From: Nocardioides anomalus
Lineage (GTDB): Bacteria; Actinomycetota; Actinomycetes; Propionibacteriales; Nocardioidaceae
Direction of reading: 5' to 3'
Length of the DNA stretch: 64,000 nt
Assembly (NCBI RefSeq): GCF_011046535.1
Contig: NZ_CP049257.1
Coordinates: forward strand, 3,782,001 to 3,846,000
The position numbers and the translations under genes were made by a program. Every line of letters starts with the position of its first letter. Within the stretch, counting starts at the first letter, position 1. This document shows positions 60,148 through 64,000 of the stretch, one piece after another. Under the pieces are notes generated by a model. It did not search any database, had not been told where the DNA came from, and worked only from the letters and a program-made list of their open reading frames with translations.

Positions 60148-60850
60148 AGGAGTCGCGGGCGGCGTTCCACCAGAGGTTGGAGCTGATCTTGGTGATCTCG
60201 ATGTAGCGGGGGCTCTTGGTAGCGAGCTCGGCGCACATGGCGTCGACGGCTTGCTCGAGCTGGTCGTCGCCGACGACCTCGTTGACCAGGCCCATCTCGT
60301 AGGCGCGTTGGGCGTCGTACCTTCGGCAGAGCATGCTCAGCTCCTTGGCGCGCTTCTCGCCGATCTGGACGCCCATGACGTTGGTGGCGCCGGTGACGGG
60401 TGAGCTGCCGACCTTGGGGCCGGTCTGGCCGAACGTCGCGGAGCGGGCGGCGATGGCGAGGTCGCAGGCGACGACGAGCTCGTTGCCGCCGCCGGCGGCG
60501 GCGCCGTTGACGGCGGCGATGACGGGCCTCGGGCAGGTGCGGATGGCGTCGAAGAGGCGGAGCGAGGCCTTGTAGAGGCCGCGCATGTTCTTCATGTCGG
60601 GCTCGGCGAGGCCGGTGAGGGCGCCGCCGGCGCAGAAGGAGCCGCCGCTGCCGGTGATGACGACCGAGTGGTACGTCGAGACGTCCTCGAGGACGTCGGC
60701 GATGGCGTGGGCCATGGGACCGTCGTAGGCGTTGCGGCGCTCGGGGCGGTTCAGGCGGATCCACTTGGTGGTCCCCTTGTCGAAGACCTCGACGTCTCCC
60801 CCGGCGTGCTGGGTCACCTCGCTCTTGGTCTCGCTGGTGCCCTCGCTCAT
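60038..60850 (-). CDS. crotonase-family protein, MenB/BadI-like
   Basis: This 270-residue protein has RLNRPERRNAYDGPMAHAI, ITGSGGSFCAGGALTGL, AAAGGGNELVVACDLAI, and FGQTGPKVGSSPVTGA followed by MLCRRYDAQRAYEMGLVNEV. The GPKVGS and CRxYDAxxAxxMGLVN motifs are those of naphthoate synthase and of BadI-type 2-ketocyclohexanecarboxyl-CoA hydrolases, rather than ordinary hydratases; the second catalytic Glu is absent. A ring-opening hydrolase is possible. It overlaps the acyl-CoA dehydrogenase by 4 bp. Its 3' end is duplicated at the island border. Confidence 0.88.
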   Translation of the reverse strand: MSEGTSETKSEVTQHAGGDVEVFDKGTTKWIRLNRPERRNAYDGPMAHAIADVLEDVSTYHSVVITGSGGSFCAGGALTGLAEPDMKNMRGLYKASLRLFDAIRTCPRPVIAAVNGAAAGGGNELVVACDLAIAARSATFGQTGPKVGSSPVTGATNVMGVQIGEKRAKELSMLCRRYDAQRAYEMGLVNEVVGDDQLEQAVDAMCAELATKSPRYIEITKISSNLWWNAARDSFSTGLGMLVQAIGSPDMREGAQAFIDKRKPEFPDPA

Positions 60851-62094
60851 GCGTGCGCCTCCGTCTCTCGCAGCTCCTTGAGCACCGTGCGGTGCCGGTC
60901 CATGCTCTTCCACCCGAGGGCGTCGTCGGCGATGAGGACGGCCTGGATGTTGGCCGAGCCCTCGCCGGTCTGCCAGAGCTTGGCGAAGTTGAGGTAGAGG
61001 CCGATGGGCAGCTCGTCCATGAAGGCGGCGCCGCCGAAGATCTCGGCGGTGGCCTGGGCGGCGCGGTTGCAGACCTCGCCGGCGTAGTACTTGGCGATCG
61101 AGCTCTCGCGGGTGGCGAGGTCGCCCTCGTCGTAGCGGGCCGCAGCCACGTCGACCATCAGGCGGGCGGCGGCGACCTCGGCGGTCATGTCGGCGAGCTG
61201 CTTCTTGACCATCTGGAAGCTGCCGATCTTCTCGCCGAACGCCGTGCGCTCGTTGGCGTACGCCAGGGCCGCGTCGAGGCAGGCCTGGGCCAGGCCGACC
61301 GAGCGGGCGGCGACGGTGAGGCGGCCGTAGTCCATGGCGTTCATGGCGACGACGAAGCCCTGGCCCTCGTCGCCGAGCAGCGCGTCGGCGGGCACGCGGA
61401 CGTCGGTGAGGCTGATCGAGGTGGTCGGCATCAGCTTGCCGAGGCCGCGGCACGGGACGCGGGTGGCCTCGAAGCCCGGGGTGTCGGTCGGTACGACGAA
61501 CGCGCTCACGCCCTTGTGCCCGGCGGCCGGGTCGGTCTTGGCGTAGACGATGGCCACGTCGGCGACGTTGGCGTTGGTGATCCACATCTTCGCGCCGTTG
61601 ATGACGTACTCGTCGCCGTCACGCACCGCGCGCGTGCGCATCGCACCCAGGAAGTCCGAGCCGCCGTCGGGCTCGGTCATCGCGTTGCAGCCGAGCAGCT
61701 CGCCGGCGATGAGGCCGGGCACCCAGCGCTCGCGCTGGGCGGTCGAGCCCCAGTTGGCGATGGTGAGCGGGACGGTGGCGGCCTGGAGGTTCATCGAGGC
61801 CGAGAGCGGCGGGTAGACCCAGGCCAGGTTCTCCGAGACCGCGGCCAGCGCGCGGAAGCCGGCGCCGGTGCCGCCGAGGGACTCGGGGAAGCAGCAGCCG
61901 AAGAAGCCCAGCTCCCCCATCTGCCGGTAGAGGTCGTGCGGGAACTCGGCGCGCTGCTCGCGCTCGACGACGCTCGGGCGGACCTCGCGACGACCCCAGT
62001 CGCGGACCAGCAGCCCGATCTCCCGGGCGGTCTCGGCCCGCTCCGCGGCCCGTTCGCCGGCGGTTCCCGGCTGGTTCCTGTGGTCGACGGTCAT
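60847..62094 (-). CDS. acyl-CoA dehydrogenase
   Basis: This 415-residue FAD enzyme has the flavin segment GCNAMTEPDGGSDFLGAMRT, GAKMWITNANVADVAIVYAK, and a C-terminal LYLNFAKLWQTGEGSANIQAVLIADDALG. The GEG-x-x-N tail replaces the usual YEGT, as in glutaryl-/cyclohexanoyl-type dehydrogenases. Paired with the MenB/BadI-like gene, it may dehydrogenate an alicyclic acyl-CoA before ring opening (inference). Divergent from the GntR regulator. Confidence 0.92.
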   Translation of the reverse strand: MTVDHRNQPGTAGERAAERAETAREIGLLVRDWGRREVRPSVVEREQRAEFPHDLYRQMGELGFFGCCFPESLGGTGAGFRALAAVSENLAWVYPPLSASMNLQAATVPLTIANWGSTAQRERWVPGLIAGELLGCNAMTEPDGGSDFLGAMRTRAVRDGDEYVINGAKMWITNANVADVAIVYAKTDPAAGHKGVSAFVVPTDTPGFEATRVPCRGLGKLMPTTSISLTDVRVPADALLGDEGQGFVVAMNAMDYGRLTVAARSVGLAQACLDAALAYANERTAFGEKIGSFQMVKKQLADMTAEVAAARLMVDVAAARYDEGDLATRESSIAKYYAGEVCNRAAQATAEIFGGAAFMDELPIGLYLNFAKLWQTGEGSANIQAVLIADDALGWKSMDRHRTVLKELRETEAHA

Positions 62095-62212
62095 CGTGTT
62101 CCCTCTCGTCCTGGCGCCTTGCAACGGTTAGGTTGGCACCCGCGGCCTACCCGCCTGCAGGCATATCGGTGCTAATGTTTGTCAACGTTTCTCGCAGCGC
62201 GGAGGAGTCCCC

Positions 62213-62974
62213 ATGACCATGTCGGGCGTCAACGGGGCGGCCCAACGGCCTCCGAAGGCGGCGATGCTCGTGGCCCAGCGCATCGTGCAGGACGCGATCC
62301 GCGGCAGCCTCCGGCCCGGCGACCTGCTGGAGCCCGAGCGCACGATGCTCGAGAAGTACCAGACCGGACGCGGCACCTTGCGCGAGGCGCTGCGCCTGCT
62401 GGAGTTCCAGGGCGTCATCTCGCTCAAGCCCGGGCCGCGCGGCGGACCGGTGCTGCAGAACCCCGACGCCTCGCACCTCGGCAGCACCCTGGTGCTGCTC
62501 ATGCAGCTGCAGGCGGCGCCGTTCCGCAACGTCGCCCAGGTGCGCACGGCGCTGGAGCCGATGATCTCGCGGCTGGCGGCCGAGCAGATGACCGAGGACT
62601 CCCTGGTCGACCTGCGCGGCACGGTCGACCAGATGAAGGCCGAGATCGACGACCAGTACTCGTTCCTCGACGCCAACAAGCGCTTCCACGACATCATCGC
62701 GTGGTCCTCGGGCAACGTGCTCTTCGCCTACATCATCGAGTCGCTGCTCGGGATCATGGACGGCACCCAGATCGGCGTCGACTACCCCGCCTTCCGCCGG
62801 CAGGCGATCCTCAAGGCGCACGAGGAGATCTACGCCGCGCTCGCCGCGCGCGACCCGGCCGAGTCCGAGGCCCGGATGCGCGAGCACATCGAGGCCGCGC
62901 AGCGCTACGTCGAGCGCAAGTACCCCCAGCTGATGGAGCAGACGATCCCCTGGGACCAGCGCATCCTCGGCTGA
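62213..62974 (+). CDS. GntR family regulator, FadR (FCD) subfamily
   Basis: This 253-residue DNA-binding protein has a winged helix (AQRIVQDAIRGSLRPGDLLEPERTMLEKYQTGRGTLREALRLLEFQGVI) followed by an all-helical FCD ligand domain with the metal-binding pattern Asp...His...His (DANKRFHDIIA, AHEEIYAALAARD, MREHIEAA). GGAGG is well placed before the ATG. It is divergent from the acyl-CoA dehydrogenase operon and probably represses it in response to an acyl-CoA or acid. Its likely operator in the 62.1-62.2 kb gap does not match the shared 16-bp motif. Confidence 0.92.
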   Translation: MTMSGVNGAAQRPPKAAMLVAQRIVQDAIRGSLRPGDLLEPERTMLEKYQTGRGTLREALRLLEFQGVISLKPGPRGGPVLQNPDASHLGSTLVLLMQLQAAPFRNVAQVRTALEPMISRLAAEQMTEDSLVDLRGTVDQMKAEIDDQYSFLDANKRFHDIIAWSSGNVLFAYIIESLLGIMDGTQIGVDYPAFRRQAILKAHEEIYAALAARDPAESEARMREHIEAAQRYVERKYPQLMEQTIPWDQRILG

Positions 62975-62978
62975 GCGG

Positions 62979-63704
62979 TCAGTCACCGGCGCCGGCCAGG
63001 GCGGCCTCGCCCAGGAAGGCCAGCAGCACCGAGGCGTTGTTGCGCGCCTCGGCGGCCGGGCCGCTCCAGACAACCTCGCCGCGCGCCACGGCCACCACTT
63101 CGTCGGCGACGTCCAGACCGGCCTCGGCGTTCTGCTCGACCATGAGTACGCCGATGCCGGAGTCCGCCATCTGCCGCACCGTGGCCAGGATCGAGTCGGT
63201 GACCACCGGCGCGAGCCCCATCGACGGCTCGTCGAGCAGCACCGTCGTCGGCTGCGACATCAGGGCCCGGCCGAAGGCGAGCATCTGCTGCTCACCGCCG
63301 CTGAGCAGCCCGGCCGCGCTCGAGCGGCGCTCGGAGAGGATCGGGAACATCTCGTAGCACTGGGCCAGCGTCTTCTCGAAGGCGCTGCGCGAGGCGGTGT
63401 GCCCGCCGAGCCGGAGGTTCTCGGCCACGGTGAGCGGGGCGAACACCCGGCGCCCCTCGGGCACGAGTGCGACGCCGCGCTTGACGATCTTGTGGGCGGG
63501 CAGCCCGGTGATGTCCTTGCCGTCGAGCGTGACCCGCCCGTCGGTCGGCGCGTGCAGCCCGGCGATCGCCTTGAGCGTGGTGGTCTTGCCTGCGCCGTTG
63601 GCGCCCAGGACCAGGGTGATCTTGCCGGGGGTGGCGCTCAGGCTCACCCCACGGACGGCCTCGACGTTCCCGTAGCCCGCGTGCAGGTCGCTGACCTCAA
63701 GCAT
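62979..63704 (-). CDS. livF: branched-chain amino acid-type ABC transporter ATPase LivF
   Basis: This 241-residue ATPase energises a LivFGHM-type importer at the membrane. It has Walker A LGANGAGKTTT, the LivF Q-loop VPEGRRVFAPLTV, signature LLSGGEQQMLAFGRALMSQP, Walker B TVLLDEPSMGL and the H-loop-like VLMVEQNAEAG. The start overlaps the livG stop by 8 bp. In this setting, between degradation genes, the importer may carry a carboxylic acid substrate rather than leucine. Confidence 0.93.
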   Translation of the reverse strand: MLEVSDLHAGYGNVEAVRGVSLSATPGKITLVLGANGAGKTTTLKAIAGLHAPTDGRVTLDGKDITGLPAHKIVKRGVALVPEGRRVFAPLTVAENLRLGGHTASRSAFEKTLAQCYEMFPILSERRSSAAGLLSGGEQQMLAFGRALMSQPTTVLLDEPSMGLAPVVTDSILATVRQMADSGIGVLMVEQNAEAGLDVADEVVAVARGEVVWSGPAAEARNNASVLLAFLGEAALAGAGD

Positions 63705-64000
63705 CGTTGCGCCACTTCCTTCCGAGGTAGGCCTCCTGGACCAACGGGTTCTGCACGACCTCCGTCGGCGTCCCCTCGGCGATCAGCCGACCGGACGTCA
63801 TCGCGTAGACGTAGTCGCACGTGTCCACCATCATCTGCACGTCGTGCTCGACGAGCAGCTGGCACAACCCGCCACCGCGCATGCCCTGCATCAGCTCGGA
63901 GATCTCGGCGCGCTCGGTCTGGTTCATCCCGGCGGTCGGCTCGTCGAGGAGCAGCAGCCGGGGCCCCATGACCAGGGCGCGGGCGATCTCCACCCGGCGC
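63697..64000 (-). CDS. livG: branched-chain amino acid-type ABC transporter ATPase LivG, partial
   Basis: Only the C-terminal ~100 residues are inside the window; the frame continues past the right edge (RRVEIARALVMGP, the end of the LSGGQ signature). Walker B is LLLLDEPTAGM, followed by the H-loop LLVEHDVQMMVD and the LivG-type tail VVQNPLVQEAYLGRKW. It precedes livF with an 8-bp overlap. Confidence 0.92.
   Translation of the reverse strand, partial: RRVEIARALVMGPRLLLLDEPTAGMNQTERAEISELMQGMRGGGLCQLLVEHDVQMMVDTCDYVYAMTSGRLIAEGTPTEVVQNPLVQEAYLGRKWRNDA

Overview
The window looks like chromosomal DNA of a high-GC actinobacterium, most likely of the Nocardioides/Nocardioidaceae type. The evidence is very GC-rich coding sequence with dense GTG starts and 4-bp GTGA/ATGA overlaps, the mycothiol gene mshA, a phoU / senX3-regX3 phosphate module next to phosphoglycerate mutase, and several promoters whose -10 hexamer lies 6-8 nt before the start codon (leaderless type). 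The genus is inferred from gene content only.

Layout. 1-16.6 kb is mostly core genome: gpmA, phoU, senX3-regX3 (with an 11-bp direct-repeat PHO box), a TetR/MFS pair with a 15-bp palindromic operator, an EamA exporter, mshA with a YbjN-domain partner, short-chain dehydrogenase and racemase genes, a protealysin-like M4 peptidase, typA, and a SMP-30 lactonase. 16.6-56.8 kb is a large catabolic region of about 40 genes: acyl-CoA dehydrogenases, CoA ligases, a CoA-transferase, thiolases, hydratases, short-chain dehydrogenases, three luciferase-like monooxygenases, one P450, two AtuA (DUF1446) loci, amidohydrolases and two MFS transporters. It looks built to activate and beta-oxidise a hydrophobic branched or alicyclic (terpenoid-like) compound. 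The substrate is not determinable from the sequence, and no geranyl-CoA-type carboxylase is present. Nearly every promoter in this region carries a related 16-bp pseudo-palindrome (roughly AATCATG-n2-CATGGAT), which suggests one regulon whose regulator lies outside the window. 60.0-64 kb holds a crotonase (MenB/BadI-like) plus acyl-CoA dehydrogenase pair, a FadR-type GntR regulator, and the livF/livG ATPases of a branched-chain-amino-acid-type ABC importer.

Between these, 56.77-60.04 kb, is a visibly lower-GC island that carries a SIR2-domain plus P-loop NTPase/TPR protein, an architecture seen in anti-phage defence (SIR2-STAND). The protein is split into two frames by one extra base in a T5C6 run; removing one C gives a single 927-residue protein. 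Both island borders are inverted duplications of the 3' ends of the flanking metabolic genes (59-nt arms at 58/59 identity on the left, 83-nt perfect arms on the right).

Two other genes, an acyl-CoA dehydrogenase at 16.7-17.8 kb and a CitE-like lyase at 20.0-20.9 kb, are also broken by +1 in a G-run. Three same-sign homopolymer insertions in one window raise the possibility of sequencing or assembly error and should be resolved before any of these genes is called dead.
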